From Lachnospiraceae bacterium RM5 (GTDB taxonomy: Bacteria > Bacillota > Clostridia > Lachnospirales > Lachnospiraceae): a stretch of DNA of 64,000 nucleotides. The notes under the pieces are model-generated. The model ran no database searches and was not told the DNA's origin. It saw nothing but the letters and a program-made list of their open reading frames with translations. A program made the position numbers and the translations under genes. This document shows positions 9,001-19,983 of the stretch, in pieces. The stretch spans positions 1-64,000 of the forward strand of contig FOFK01000011.1 of NCBI GenBank assembly GCA_900110975.1. Direction: 5' to 3'. Position 1 is the stretch's first letter, and each line of letters opens with the position of its first letter.

Positions 9001-9699
9001 ATGGAAAGCTTAATTTTAGGTATAGTTTTGGTATTTTTACTTGTGGCATTTTTAATTGGATACCACATGGGATTTATGAGGTTAATAGTATCTTTATGCC
9101 TTACAATACTTTCGTTTACTATCGCTATGGTACTTGTAAAACCTTTAGAGACTTACATTACGGAAAATACAGGATTATATGAAAAGATTTCAAAAAATGT
9201 TGAAAAACAGATAGATAAAAATGTCAGTGATTCGATAGATGAAAATAGTATAAATGTTAAAGATTTAGAGGAACAATATATAAAAGATTTAAATGTTCCA
9301 AATGTTATAAAAGATAGTTTAATTAAGGGGAATACTGATGAAAACAGGGAAAAACTCGGAGTATATACTTTTTCCGGATATTTATCAGATTATCTTACGA
9401 GAATAATAATAAGAGTTATAGCATATCTTATTTTATTTATTGCATTTAGAATTGCCTGCGTACTTGTTGTTGAAATAGCAAATGTTATTGCATTACTTCC
9501 GGTTATTAAAGAAGTAAATAAATTTGTAGGCGGTGTTGTAGGTGTAATTTATGGAATATTCATTTTATGGTGCATTTGCCTTATACTTACTTCTATTGCA
9601 GGAACAAAAGATGGAAGTGAGATTTTAAGAGTTATAAGTTCAGATACATTTTTAAATTTTATATATAGTAATAACCTAATCTTGAAGATATTAATCTAA
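9001..9699 (+). CDS. CvpA-family membrane protein
   Basis: 232 residues with membrane segments at about 5-45, 125-160 and 175-205. The N-terminal pattern (a first helix, GYHMGFMRLIVSLCLTILSF) and the C-terminal LLPVIKEVNKFVGGVVGVIYG match the CvpA/colicin V production family, whose exact role is unsettled but tied to the envelope. A hydrophilic insert of about 80 residues lies after the second helix. The start follows AGAGGAGCG. It is 60 bp after the propeller-like gene. Confidence 0.75.
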   Translation: MESLILGIVLVFLLVAFLIGYHMGFMRLIVSLCLTILSFTIAMVLVKPLETYITENTGLYEKISKNVEKQIDKNVSDSIDENSINVKDLEEQYIKDLNVPNVIKDSLIKGNTDENREKLGVYTFSGYLSDYLTRIIIRVIAYLILFIAFRIACVLVVEIANVIALLPVIKEVNKFVGGVVGVIYGIFILWCICLILTSIAGTKDGSEILRVISSDTFLNFIYSNNLILKILI

Positions 9700-9746
9700 G
9701 CTTATGGATTTTATATAATTGCAAACCCAACGAAAGTGAGAAAGTG

Positions 9747-10520
9747 ATGGAAGAAAACAGTAAGGCGTATTATCCGAGAAGATATAGATATTTAGATGTA
9801 AATATAAAAAAAATCATTCTATATCTTTGCTTTTTTGTAATACCTTTATTTGCTCTTATGTGTTATTTTCTTGATGATATAACTTTTGTTATGGTATTTA
9901 TAGCTGATAAAGCACTTGGTTTATGTGGAGAAAAATCCTTTGTATTATATGAAAAAATAAAGATTTTTAAGATAAATTATCTGGCGGTAAATCCTGATAA
10001 GATAAATATGAATACGGTTTATATAAATTTATTTTTATCTTTAATTGGGCTTTTTATCTGCAATGAAAAGAAATTCAGAGGTCATCCAAAGGCTGTATTC
10101 CTCTCGTTTTTTCTTTTAATACATTTCTTAACGAGTATGTATTATTTCTTTGCAGCAGATGTTTCTTTTATAAATGGGACGTATTTTTCAAAGGTGTTTA
10201 TAATGCAGCAGGTCTGTATATTGTTTATGTCATTTTTAATAATGGTATTTTTCACTGCAATACTTAGCGATAAAAATTATATAAATAAAATTTTATTTAT
10301 ATTATTTACAATTATTTATATGATGGTTTACCTGGTTATAAATTATATAGTGGCAATGCTTATAATATGCAGATTTTCAATAATTTACTCTGTAATTGTA
10401 TTTATTGGATTTGGAATCGTTCTTGATATTTTAAATATATATATGTTTTGTGAGATGTATACAAGCAAGGTTTCTGAGAGTTATTATCAGAATAACGAAC
10501 GGGGTAAGTGGAAATGGTAA
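9747..10520 (+). CDS. Polytopic membrane protein of unknown function
   Basis: 257 residues from the ATG; an in-frame GTG three bases earlier is a possible alternative start. About six hydrophobic segments and little soluble sequence. I recognise no family. It overlaps the start of the GT2-like gene by seven bases, so the two are probably coupled. By position it could be a membrane partner of the glycosyltransferase-like protein. Confidence 0.65.
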   Translation: MEENSKAYYPRRYRYLDVNIKKIILYLCFFVIPLFALMCYFLDDITFVMVFIADKALGLCGEKSFVLYEKIKIFKINYLAVNPDKINMNTVYINLFLSLIGLFICNEKKFRGHPKAVFLSFFLLIHFLTSMYYFFAADVSFINGTYFSKVFIMQQVCILFMSFLIMVFFTAILSDKNYINKILFILFTIIYMMVYLVINYIVAMLIICRFSIIYSVIVFIGFGIVLDILNIYMFCEMYTSKVSESYYQNNERGKWKW

Positions 10521-11743
10521 TTTTTTTCCTCAAGGGATATCTCTTGATTTTATTTATTTTTACATTGATTATGCTTATATCCGAGATATTATATTGCATT
10601 ACACGTCTGCTTTTTAAGCAGAAAATTTTCTGTGGCGATATGATTTTAAATCATGATAAGCTTTTGTCGGTAATAGTGCCAACTAAAGATAATGAGTCGG
10701 ATATCGGGTATACATTAGAAAGTATTTTAGAAAGTAATTATGACAGCCGGTCTTTGGAAATCATTATGGTTGACTATGATTCTAAAGATGAAACAAGAAA
10801 AGTTATAAGAGAATATAAGAAAAATAATAAAAATATAAAAACAATTTTTTATGAAGATAAATTAAGAGGCGAATCAAAAGAAGATATTGATGAAAGTTTA
10901 GAGCCTATTATTGATATTGCAGCTTCTGATAATATTGTTATTATCCGCGCCGGTTCAAGAATTGGAAAGAATGTTTTAAAACAGTTTATGATAGCTTTTG
11001 AAGATTCATATGTGGGAATCTGTACCGGAAGGGAAATGGCTTTAAACGGTGGGGAAAATATATTAACCAGGCTATTAAATCTTAATATGTCAGGGTTTTA
11101 TCAATCCTGCATACAGGGTGAAAGTAATATTAACAGACTTATATTAAATTCAGGAAATGTAATAGGCATAAGAAAAAAGATTGCTAAAGAACATGATTTG
11201 AATTGCTTTAATTACAGGGATGATCTGAGTTTTATTTATTCAACATATATTTCAGGATGGAAGGTTGAATATATTAACTCGGCAGAAAGTATGGTGGAAG
11301 TTGAAAAAGACTGGAAGGCCTATTCAAAGAGAATAAGAGAAAAGGCGACTTCCCAGAATAAATCCATGTTTAAATATTTCTTTAAGACAATCATTTCAAC
11401 AAAGATTTCATTTGCTGAAAAGTTAGATGTTCTTATGAAACTTTTATCAGGAATAGTGCCACTTTTATATATGATGGGAGTAATGTGTTTCATCGCATTA
11501 TTTCTTACATGTAATTTAGGTTCATTTTCCTTGATGTTTGCTTTTTCATCATTTAGTTTAATGCTTAGTTATGGAGTGATTCCTTCGATTTTCTATGTAT
11601 GTTCGTCACAGGTAATTGAAGGAAATACAAAAGAAATTTATCTGTATTCTTTAAATATTATATATATATTTTTTGTGGGATGGAATTATATAATGGGGTT
11701 AAAAGATGCAATTATTGGAGAATTTGGTAAGAACTGGACCTAG
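10514..11743 (+). CDS. GT2-like membrane glycosyltransferase with degenerate DxD
   Basis: 409 residues from ATG 10514 (an in-frame GTG lies six bases upstream; the GGGG ribosome site fits the ATG better). One N-terminal membrane segment, a GT-A domain (LSVIVPTKDNESDIGYTLES, IIMVDYDSKDETRKVI) and three or four C-terminal membrane segments, as in processive GT2 synthases. Where the family normally has a DxD-type motif this protein reads IIRAGSRIGKN, and the usual QxxRW is not apparent (YSKRIREKAT instead). It may be catalytically altered or inactive. It is encoded 7 bp before the bactofilin-like gene. Confidence 0.75.
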   Translation: MVIFFLKGYLLILFIFTLIMLISEILYCITRLLFKQKIFCGDMILNHDKLLSVIVPTKDNESDIGYTLESILESNYDSRSLEIIMVDYDSKDETRKVIREYKKNNKNIKTIFYEDKLRGESKEDIDESLEPIIDIAASDNIVIIRAGSRIGKNVLKQFMIAFEDSYVGICTGREMALNGGENILTRLLNLNMSGFYQSCIQGESNINRLILNSGNVIGIRKKIAKEHDLNCFNYRDDLSFIYSTYISGWKVEYINSAESMVEVEKDWKAYSKRIREKATSQNKSMFKYFFKTIISTKISFAEKLDVLMKLLSGIVPLLYMMGVMCFIALFLTCNLGSFSLMFAFSSFSLMLSYGVIPSIFYVCSSQVIEGNTKEIYLYSLNIIYIFFVGWNYIMGLKDAIIGEFGKNWT

Positions 11744-11750
11744 GTGAAGT

Positions 11751-12693
11751 ATGATATATATTTTTTTTATAATATTTATTTTATTTAGTATTTTTCCATT
11801 GGTTATTTCTCTTGAAAGCTATAATAAATATCGTTATAAAGAGGTTTATGTAGATGATGGTTTTGTAAGAGTGGGCAGATTTTTTGGGAAAAGTTTTTCT
11901 AAGATGATAGAAAGAGAACTGCCTAAAATAAAGGGAAATGTTATCTTTCTTACAAGAGAAGAGGATATAGATAAGACGGAAGAAGATGGGGAAGAAATAT
12001 ACCCTGATATTGTGGAAAATCTTGTGGTCAGAAATCAGATGAAAGCGTCTTTAAATGTTAAGGAATTTAAAAAAGAGATATATTGCAAGGGAGACGTGGA
12101 TTTATCAAAAGGAAATCTTAAAATAAGGGCTGCGTATTCAAAAGGTGAAATGAAAATCGGAGCCAATACTATCGTGAAAAGATGGATAGATGCTGAGAAA
12201 AATGTTTATGTTTTTAGTGGCAGTGATCTGGGTTTAAGTGCCAGTTCAAATGAAATGCTTTCCATAAGTGAGGGTGTTTCTTTTAAAAGATTATATGGAA
12301 AAAAAATAGAAATCAATTCTACGGGTGAAGAAAGAAAAATTAATTATCCGGAAGATGATATATATGAAAACAAGGATATTAAGTCTAAAAAGAATATTAA
12401 GATAAAAGATGGGGAAATAATTTTTGGAAATATTTCCTCAAAGAAAAATATTTATCTTGGAAAAAATGTATTTGTTACAGGAAATATTTTTGCTGACGGA
12501 AATATTTTTATTGGGGAAAACACCAAAGTTTGTGGAAATATTATGGCTTATAAAGATATAAGTGTTTCAAAAAATGTTGAGTTAGGACAAAATGGTGTGA
12601 TTGTATCCGTTATTTCAAGAGGAAGTATTAATTTTAAAGAAAATACAGATGTTTATGGTTTTGTTTCCTGTGAAAAGGGTGGATTTATAAAAG

Positions 12694-12701
<8 letters not shown>
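11751..12701 (+). CDS. Membrane-anchored bactofilin-like beta-solenoid
   Basis: 316 residues: an N-terminal membrane anchor (about 2-22), a soluble middle part and a C-terminal half of short regular repeats with glycine and hydrophobic spacing (GDVDLSKGNLKIRA, GNISSKKNIYLGKNVFVTGN, IFADGNIFIGENTKVCGN, IMAYKDISVSKNVELGQN). That pattern is a right-handed beta-helix like bactofilin (polymer-forming cytoskeletal) domains. Ordinary bactofilins are about 120-180 residues and lack this large middle region. It overlaps the next gene by 8 bp. It may polymerise at the membrane beside the GT2-like protein; this is inference. Confidence 0.65.
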
Positions 12702-14726
<2,025 letters not shown>

Positions 14727-14773
14727 ATTCAGGAATAAAAAATTATATATAAATTATGGAAAGGGTGAAGAAA

Positions 14774-15769
14774 ATGGAGAATATTTCGGATGTAAAAATA
14801 AGGGATTATAATTTTGTATCAAGTAACGGTTATACACCTGTGAGAGTAAGAGCGTGGATACCAAATGCTGAAAAGAAGGGGATTTTTCAGCTTGTGCATG
14901 GTATGTCAGAACATATTGAAAGATATAATGATTTTGCCATGTTTTTAGCAGAGAAAGGATTTATTGTAATTGGTAATGATTTATTAGGACATGGTAAATC
15001 TGTGGACAGGGATGAGGATTTAGGTTATATTTCAATTCCTGTAAAGGGACTTGATAAGAAAAGAGCCATTCAGAATACCGGAAGTGCATATCTTGTAAGG
15101 GATATCCGTCATATAACAAAGATGACAAAGAAACATTTTCCTGGTCTTCCATATATTATTATGGGACATAGTATGGGTTCCTTCCTTGTAAGAAGATATA
15201 TTATGGAATATGGAGATGAAGTTGATGGTGCTGTCATCATGGGTACAGGAAACATAAAAAATGCAGCTGTAAATACTGCAAGGACCATGATAAATACATT
15301 AAAATTAAAGTATGGTGAAAGACATAGAAGTGCTAATATTTATAAAGTTTTAGAAACAAAATTTAATGAAAAGATAGATGATGCCATAAGTGAAAATGCC
15401 TGGATAAGTACATTAAATGATGAGGTAATGAAATATGATAACGATCCTCTTTGTGGATTCAGATTTACTTTAAATGGTTTTGATACAATCTTAACAACAT
15501 TAAAATTTATTAATGATGAAAAAAATATGGAAAGAATTCCTAAGAACCTTAAAATTCTTATTGTATCAGGAAAAAATGACCCTGTAGGTGATTATGGTGA
15601 AGGTGTAAAGAAAGTTTATGAGAATCTGAAGAATCAGAGAATTAGTGATGTAAATATGATTCTTTACGATGGCTGCAGACATGAGATATTAAATGATGTA
15701 TTAAGAGATAAGGTTTATAATGATATCTTTGAATGGATAAATGAACATATAAGAAATGTGGTAAATTAA
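14774..15769 (+). CDS. Alpha/beta hydrolase, monoacylglycerol-lipase type
   Basis: 331 residues from ATG 14774, chosen because AAGGGTG lies six bases upstream; the ATG at 14756 has no ribosome site. Motifs of the serine aminopeptidase S33/lysophospholipase group: LVHGMSEHIERY (oxyanion region), GHGKSVD, and GHSMGSFLVRRY with the nucleophile Ser; SGKNDPVGDYG carries the likely Asp and YDGCRHE the His. No signal peptide, so a cytoplasmic lipase or esterase is likely. It follows glycerol kinase, which would suit release and recycling of glycerol from lipids (inference). Confidence 0.87.
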   Translation: MENISDVKIRDYNFVSSNGYTPVRVRAWIPNAEKKGIFQLVHGMSEHIERYNDFAMFLAEKGFIVIGNDLLGHGKSVDRDEDLGYISIPVKGLDKKRAIQNTGSAYLVRDIRHITKMTKKHFPGLPYIIMGHSMGSFLVRRYIMEYGDEVDGAVIMGTGNIKNAAVNTARTMINTLKLKYGERHRSANIYKVLETKFNEKIDDAISENAWISTLNDEVMKYDNDPLCGFRFTLNGFDTILTTLKFINDEKNMERIPKNLKILIVSGKNDPVGDYGEGVKKVYENLKNQRISDVNMILYDGCRHEILNDVLRDKVYNDIFEWINEHIRNVVN

Positions 15770-15841
15770 GGGAAAATAGTATTTCTCTAAATTAAGTCAG
15801 AAAGAAGCCTGAAAATGATATAAGAAAAATTATATAAAAAA

Positions 15842-15880
15842 AATCCGGAATCATACTATTTCTGATTCCGGATTCTTTTA
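15842..15880. terminator. Bidirectional terminator between convergent genes
   Basis: A perfect 12-bp stem (AATCCGGAATCA / TGATTCCGGATT) with a 9-base loop. On the minus strand it is followed by a run of eight Ts, ending the alarmone-synthetase transcript. On the plus strand it is followed by CTTTTA, ending the hydrolase transcript. Confidence 0.85.
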
Positions 15881-15926
15881 TATTGTTTAATATATAAGTG
15901 TTGTTGATTCATATGTTTATTTAGCT

Positions 15927-16613
15927 TTAGTCATTTGTAAGCTTGGATTCTGCAATAAGTCGTTTTCTAATTGCCTGCATCTTTGTATCGGTTTCGTAGA
16001 TTACATTTGCACATTCCGTAAGCTGTGCTACAACATCTTCTACATCATCCTGATCTTTTTTGTAATGAATCTGATGCTCTAAGCTTGCCCAGAAGTTCAT
16101 GGCAATTGTTCTTATCTGAACCTCAACTTTCATTAATCTTTTACCTGTTGATAAAAATATAGGTATTTCTATAACAAGATGAAGTGAACGATATCCGTTT
16201 GGTTTTGGATTTTTGATATAATCCTTAATTTGTACAAGTTTAATATCATCCTGTGTAATTAAAACATTAGCAACAGTATAAATATCATCAATAAATGGAC
16301 AGATAACCCTGATTCCTGCCACATCATGAAGTTTGTTTACTATACTGTCAAGAGTTATAGGATATCCTCGTCTTTCAAGTTTTTCATAAATACTCATAGG
16401 GTTCTTAACTCTTGATTTTATGTTGTCTATTGGATTTCTTGAAGTTGTTGTCTGAAATTCTTCATTCAGAACTTCGAGTTTTGTTCGTACTTCTTTGATA
16501 GCGCATTCATACCAGCAGATTATTTCATTGAAACGTTCTTCTTGTTTTTTGATTTCAGGATTATCTGTATATAGACCTTCAAAGAAGTTTTTGTCTAATA
16601 ATTTTTCATACAT
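15927..16613 (-). CDS. Small alarmone synthetase (RelA/SpoT-type (p)ppGpp synthetase)
   Basis: 228 residues, typical of the small synthetase-only RelQ/YjbM group. The RelA_SpoT domain is visible as SIVNKLHDVAGIRVICPFID, KPNGYRSLHLVIEIP and EVQIRTIAMNFWASLEHQIH. There is no HD hydrolase, TGS or ACT domain, so it should only make (p)ppGpp from ATP and GTP/GDP. It is 20 bp downstream of the DUF885 lipoprotein gene and probably shares its transcript. AGGAG precedes the ATG. Confidence 0.92.
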   Translation of the reverse strand: MYEKLLDKNFFEGLYTDNPEIKKQEERFNEIICWYECAIKEVRTKLEVLNEEFQTTTSRNPIDNIKSRVKNPMSIYEKLERRGYPITLDSIVNKLHDVAGIRVICPFIDDIYTVANVLITQDDIKLVQIKDYIKNPKPNGYRSLHLVIEIPIFLSTGKRLMKVEVQIRTIAMNFWASLEHQIHYKKDQDDVEDVVAQLTECANVIYETDTKMQAIRKRLIAESKLTND

Positions 16614-16633
16614 AATTGCTAATCTCCTATAAA

Positions 16634-18574
16634 TTAATATGTTTCAAGCCATTCATCAAATCTTTTGTCTAAAATCTGAAGCTGTGTTGGACCGTTATCA
16701 AGGATAAATGTATGGAATTCTTTTTCAGAATATTTATCACCAAGAGTTTCTTTTGCCTTTTCTTTAAGTGTGAGAATATCGATAAATCCAAGGCAGTAGC
16801 ATTCATAAGTTGCAGGTGATTCAGCGAAGAATGATACGATATCATCAATGTCTTCATCTGATAATTCAAAATATTTTGAGAAGAAATCATCTACATCATC
16901 TCTTGTCCAGCCCTCGTAGTTTATGCCAATATCGCATAAACAGTACACGCAATATGTGAATGTAAGGTTTGCTCTGTTAAATTTACATTCAGCTTTTGAT
17001 TTTCCAACCATTTCGCTTATATAGTATTCTGCATATAAGCCCCAGCCTTCAGAATATCCGTCATATGAATATAAATTTATAAGGCTGTCTGTAGATTTAT
17101 TTCCAAAATAGGTTATCTGGAACATATGTCCCGGAAATGTTTCATGAGCAAGTGTTGGGACGATTGTGTCAGAATCCTGTAATGAAGATAAATTTATATA
17201 AACATAATTTTTCTCGTAATTATCAATTGGTGGTATATAATAAGCAGCCGGTGCCATGGAATCATTAAGTTCATCCGGGAAGTAGTTAATAAGATAATTT
17301 GTTGTTGCTACATCAGGGAAATAATCAGGCATAAGAGGTAAAATCTTATCGATTGTTTTTCTTATATCTGTCTCATCATTTATCTGATCCGGCTCATAAT
17401 CATCATATACATTGAAACTCTTATCAATTGTTGGATGGAACAGATATACGTTTTGTATTTCCTTATAAGCTTCATCCATTGAATCTTCAAGCAATTCTTT
17501 TATCTCTTCAACAGATTTATCTGTACCAACATTAGTTTTTAACAGATATTCAAAATAGTCATCTCCATTATTTGGATAAAGAAGGCTATAGATTTTTGAA
17601 TCTCCCTTAAGCGTTGCTGCATGATCGCGAACCCTTTTATATGCAGGGAAAATAGTATCTGTAATTAAACTTTTATTTTTCTCTTTATAATTTTTTACAT
17701 CCTCATCAGAAAGATTAAGGTCTGTCTTAACTGCATCAATCCTTGAATCAAAGCTTGAAATTAAGAATGTATTTTCTCCTGTGGCTGTAAAATCATCAAC
17801 AGCTTCAATAAAGTTATCAAGAGAAAACTGAGGGATTTTATAATCCTTAGAATACTTTTCAGTTTCAAATGCAATGATTTCATCGCAGAATCCATCAATT
17901 GCTTCTAAGTTTGTAATATAATCATCAATATCGCTTTTATGCATAAATCCAAGTTTTGATAAAACAACAGGGATATTAAGAAGTTCACTGTTCTGTGATG
18001 TGTAGAATTCCTTCATGTAGAAGAAATTCTTAAGTTTCTCCTCATCTGAATCATCAAGAGATTTTATCAAATCATCAGCAACCTTAATTTCTTCTGAAAT
18101 AACATCATATGTTTTCTGTTGTTCATCAGTTAATAAGTCATAGTTAAAATCATCTAATTGATTTAGAGATTCTTTGACAGTATCAATGTTTTCCTTGAAG
18201 GAATCATAATCAACATTTTCGATAATATATGGAGCATCCTTAAGCTCTTCATATTTAGTAAAATCATCCACATACAGGTGTGCGATGAAGTTGCTTTGCG
18301 ATAAATATTCAATGACTTCTTCGTGTGCAAAGTCATTAAACTTTTTCTGCTCTTCTTTAGCTTCATCCGAGTTCCTGTCGACATTGGATTTTTTTTCTTT
18401 ATCTTTCTCTTTGTCAGAATCGTCTTTTTTATCTTTATCATTTGTCTCAGTGGTTTCCTGAGAAGTTTTGTTATCTTTTTTAATAGTTGTTGTCTTTGAA
18501 TATGTGCAGGCTACCGTATTGATTATCAAAACAATAAGCAACACATAAGTTAATAATTTTCTGGATTTCATCAT
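16634..18574 (-). CDS. DUF885 lipoprotein, putative metallopeptidase
   Basis: 646 residues. An N-terminal lipoprotein signal ends in the lipobox-like TVAC (Cys near residue 23), then a Lys/Asp/Glu/Thr-rich linker (about 28-75), then a mostly helical domain. The C-terminal half has LAHETFPGHMFQ and DGYSEGWGLYAEYY, hallmark strings of DUF885 proteins, which are thought to be metal-dependent peptidases through HE-x4-H and a downstream Glu. It should sit on the outer face of the membrane. The start follows AAGGAG. Confidence 0.9.
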   Translation of the reverse strand: MMKSRKLLTYVLLIVLIINTVACTYSKTTTIKKDNKTSQETTETNDKDKKDDSDKEKDKEKKSNVDRNSDEAKEEQKKFNDFAHEEVIEYLSQSNFIAHLYVDDFTKYEELKDAPYIIENVDYDSFKENIDTVKESLNQLDDFNYDLLTDEQQKTYDVISEEIKVADDLIKSLDDSDEEKLKNFFYMKEFYTSQNSELLNIPVVLSKLGFMHKSDIDDYITNLEAIDGFCDEIIAFETEKYSKDYKIPQFSLDNFIEAVDDFTATGENTFLISSFDSRIDAVKTDLNLSDEDVKNYKEKNKSLITDTIFPAYKRVRDHAATLKGDSKIYSLLYPNNGDDYFEYLLKTNVGTDKSVEEIKELLEDSMDEAYKEIQNVYLFHPTIDKSFNVYDDYEPDQINDETDIRKTIDKILPLMPDYFPDVATTNYLINYFPDELNDSMAPAAYYIPPIDNYEKNYVYINLSSLQDSDTIVPTLAHETFPGHMFQITYFGNKSTDSLINLYSYDGYSEGWGLYAEYYISEMVGKSKAECKFNRANLTFTYCVYCLCDIGINYEGWTRDDVDDFFSKYFELSDEDIDDIVSFFAESPATYECYCLGFIDILTLKEKAKETLGDKYSEKEFHTFILDNGPTQLQILDKRFDEWLETY

Positions 18575-18757
18575 TGTCTCCTTATCTTTTGTCAGTTTAA
18601 TTTTGTCTTGTTTATAAGTTTTTTAGGATATGTGGCCTATAAACCACAATTATGGAAATGTGTATAACTAAATTATAATTCCAAAAGAGGATTAATACAA
18701 TAAAATGTTAGAGTGGATTTTGTAACAAAAAGTTAAAGGAAAATAGCTCTGTTTGCT

Positions 18758-18786
18758 TTGGTGGAAACCGTAAAAAATGGTATAAT
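18758..18786 (+). promoter_or_regulatory. Promoter of the VanZ-like gene
   Basis: TTGGTG, 17 bp, TATAAT at 18781-18786, 51 bp before the start codon. It lies in the 262-bp gap between the divergent lipoprotein and VanZ-like genes. Confidence 0.5.
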
Positions 18787-18836
18787 CTATAACGAACATT
18801 TAAAATATACATTAGATAATTTTTAAGGAAAGCATT

Positions 18837-19316
18837 ATGATTAAAAGAAGAATTTATCCTGTTATTTCATTTATACTCCTTGTACTCTGGCTGTTACTTA
18901 TTTTCAATATGTCAGCAAAGACAGGGGAAGAATCGGCAGGAATTAGTTTGATATTAGCAAAATATGTATATAAGCTGCCATTAATAGATAAGATTATTAA
19001 GTTTGACAATTTACATCTACTTATAAGAAAGACGGCACATTTCACTGAATATGGAATCTTAGGACTTCTTTTACTTAATTTTATTAAGTCGATAGGAGTG
19101 CATATCAGTAAAAAAGCTTATATTACAGCGTTTATTATTGGTGTTATATATGCGGCACTTGATGAATACCACCAGAGTTTTGTGGATGGCAGAGGACCAA
19201 GTGTGATAGATGTTTTTATTGATAGTTCAGGTGTTTTATTCTTTTTGATAATGGTATATCTTATTAGTACAAGATTATATGAAAGAAAGAAAATGTTGTC
19301 TGAAGCATGCAGTTGA
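18837..19316 (+). CDS. VanZ-like membrane protein
   Basis: 159 residues with four membrane segments (about 8-25, 65-85, 95-115, 130-150). VanZ-like landmarks: NMSAKTGEES after helix 1, RKTAHFTEYGILGLLL and DEYHQSFVDGRGPSVIDVFI. The prototype VanZ gives teicoplanin tolerance; most homologues have no proven function but act on cell-surface processes. Its terminator is separated from the stop codon by a MITE-like element. Confidence 0.87.
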   Translation: MIKRRIYPVISFILLVLWLLLIFNMSAKTGEESAGISLILAKYVYKLPLIDKIIKFDNLHLLIRKTAHFTEYGILGLLLLNFIKSIGVHISKKAYITAFIIGVIYAALDEYHQSFVDGRGPSVIDVFIDSSGVLFFLIMVYLISTRLYERKKMLSEACS

Positions 19317-19334
19317 TAAAATAAAAAATTAAGG

Positions 19335-19475
19335 TAACTGTTCAGAGTGCACCTCCAAAATGCTTCGCATTTCGTCGGTGTGGCGTATCCGCCAAATAAA
19401 ATTCAAAAGAAAAAACTTATGGACACGTAGCGTCCACGTTTTTTCTTTCGAATTTTGCTTGACTCTGAACAGTTA
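19335..19475. mobile_element. 141-bp MITE-like palindromic element
   Basis: Perfect 14-bp terminal inverted repeats (TAACTGTTCAGAGT at 19335-19348 and its complement at 19462-19475). Inside is a 19-bp stem with one mismatch around GTCC/GGAC, plus mini-hairpins AAATGC-TTC-GCATTT and TGGCG-TATC-CGCCA. The outermost TA could be a TA target duplication. No ORF. It lies between the VanZ-like gene and its terminator. The 19317-19656 gap holds this element, a terminator and the PadR promoter. Confidence 0.8.
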
Positions 19476-19481
19476 TAAAAT

Positions 19482-19526
19482 GCTCTTTTTATTGAAATAT
19501 CAATGAAAAGGGCGTTTTTTTATTTT
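19482..19526 (+). terminator. Rho-independent terminator of the VanZ-like gene
   Basis: GCTCTTTT pairs with AAAAGGGC (one G-U) and is followed by seven Ts. The stem includes a second inner pairing of ATTGA with TCAAT. Confidence 0.85.
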
Positions 19527-19538
19527 TAAAAAAAGTGC

Positions 19539-19567
19539 TTGACATACAATATTATACGACATATAAT
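19539..19567 (+). promoter_or_regulatory. Consensus promoter of the PadR operon
   Basis: TTGACA at 19539-19544, 17 bp, TATAAT at 19562-19567: a perfect consensus SigA-type promoter. The -10 box lies inside the first PadR-like operator. Confidence 0.9.
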
Positions 19568-19599
19568 ATGGGTAAATAATATTATACGAGATATAATAT
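19549..19599. promoter_or_regulatory. Twin PadR-like operators
   Basis: Two 21-bp dyads, ATATTATA-n5-TATAATAT, at 19549-19569 and 19579-19599, centred 30 bp apart. The spacers differ by one base (CGACA, CGAGA). The first overlaps the -10 box, so binding would block transcription. This suits autorepression by the PadR protein encoded next. Confidence 0.8.
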
Positions 19600-19662
19600 T
19601 ATAGTATTAAAACATATAGAATATATATTCATAAAAAAATAAAACAGAAAGGAAGGATGAAT

Positions 19663-19983
19663 ATGACATATCAATTAACAGCGCCTCTTTTGGATGCATG
19701 TGTTTTAGGAATAGTTGCTAAAGAAGATTCATATGGATATACACTTACACAAAAAGTTAGGGAATTGGTAGATATTTCTGAATCAACATTATATCCAGTG
19801 TTAAGAAGATTACAGAAAGAGAGTTTTCTTGAAACATATGATAAACCATTTCAAGGCAGAAACAGAAGGTATTATAAAATAACAAATGAGGGAGAAAAGA
19901 TTCTATCTTTTTATCAGGACGAATGGGAAACTTATAAGGAAAAAGTTGATGTATTGATAAAGGGAAAGGAGGAAGTGGAATGA
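19663..19983 (+). CDS. PadR-family transcriptional repressor
   Basis: 106 residues from ATG 19663, which fits the GGAAGG ribosome site; an ATG six bases earlier is too close to it. The winged-helix core is clear: LLDACVLGIVAKEDSYGYTL, ESTLYPVLRRLQKESFLETY and GRNRRYYKITNEGEKIL. Such small PadR proteins sense envelope stress or small ligands. It overlaps the DUF1700 gene by four bases. It probably represses its own promoter through the two dyads upstream. Confidence 0.93.
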   Translation: MTYQLTAPLLDACVLGIVAKEDSYGYTLTQKVRELVDISESTLYPVLRRLQKESFLETYDKPFQGRNRRYYKITNEGEKILSFYQDEWETYKEKVDVLIKGKEEVE

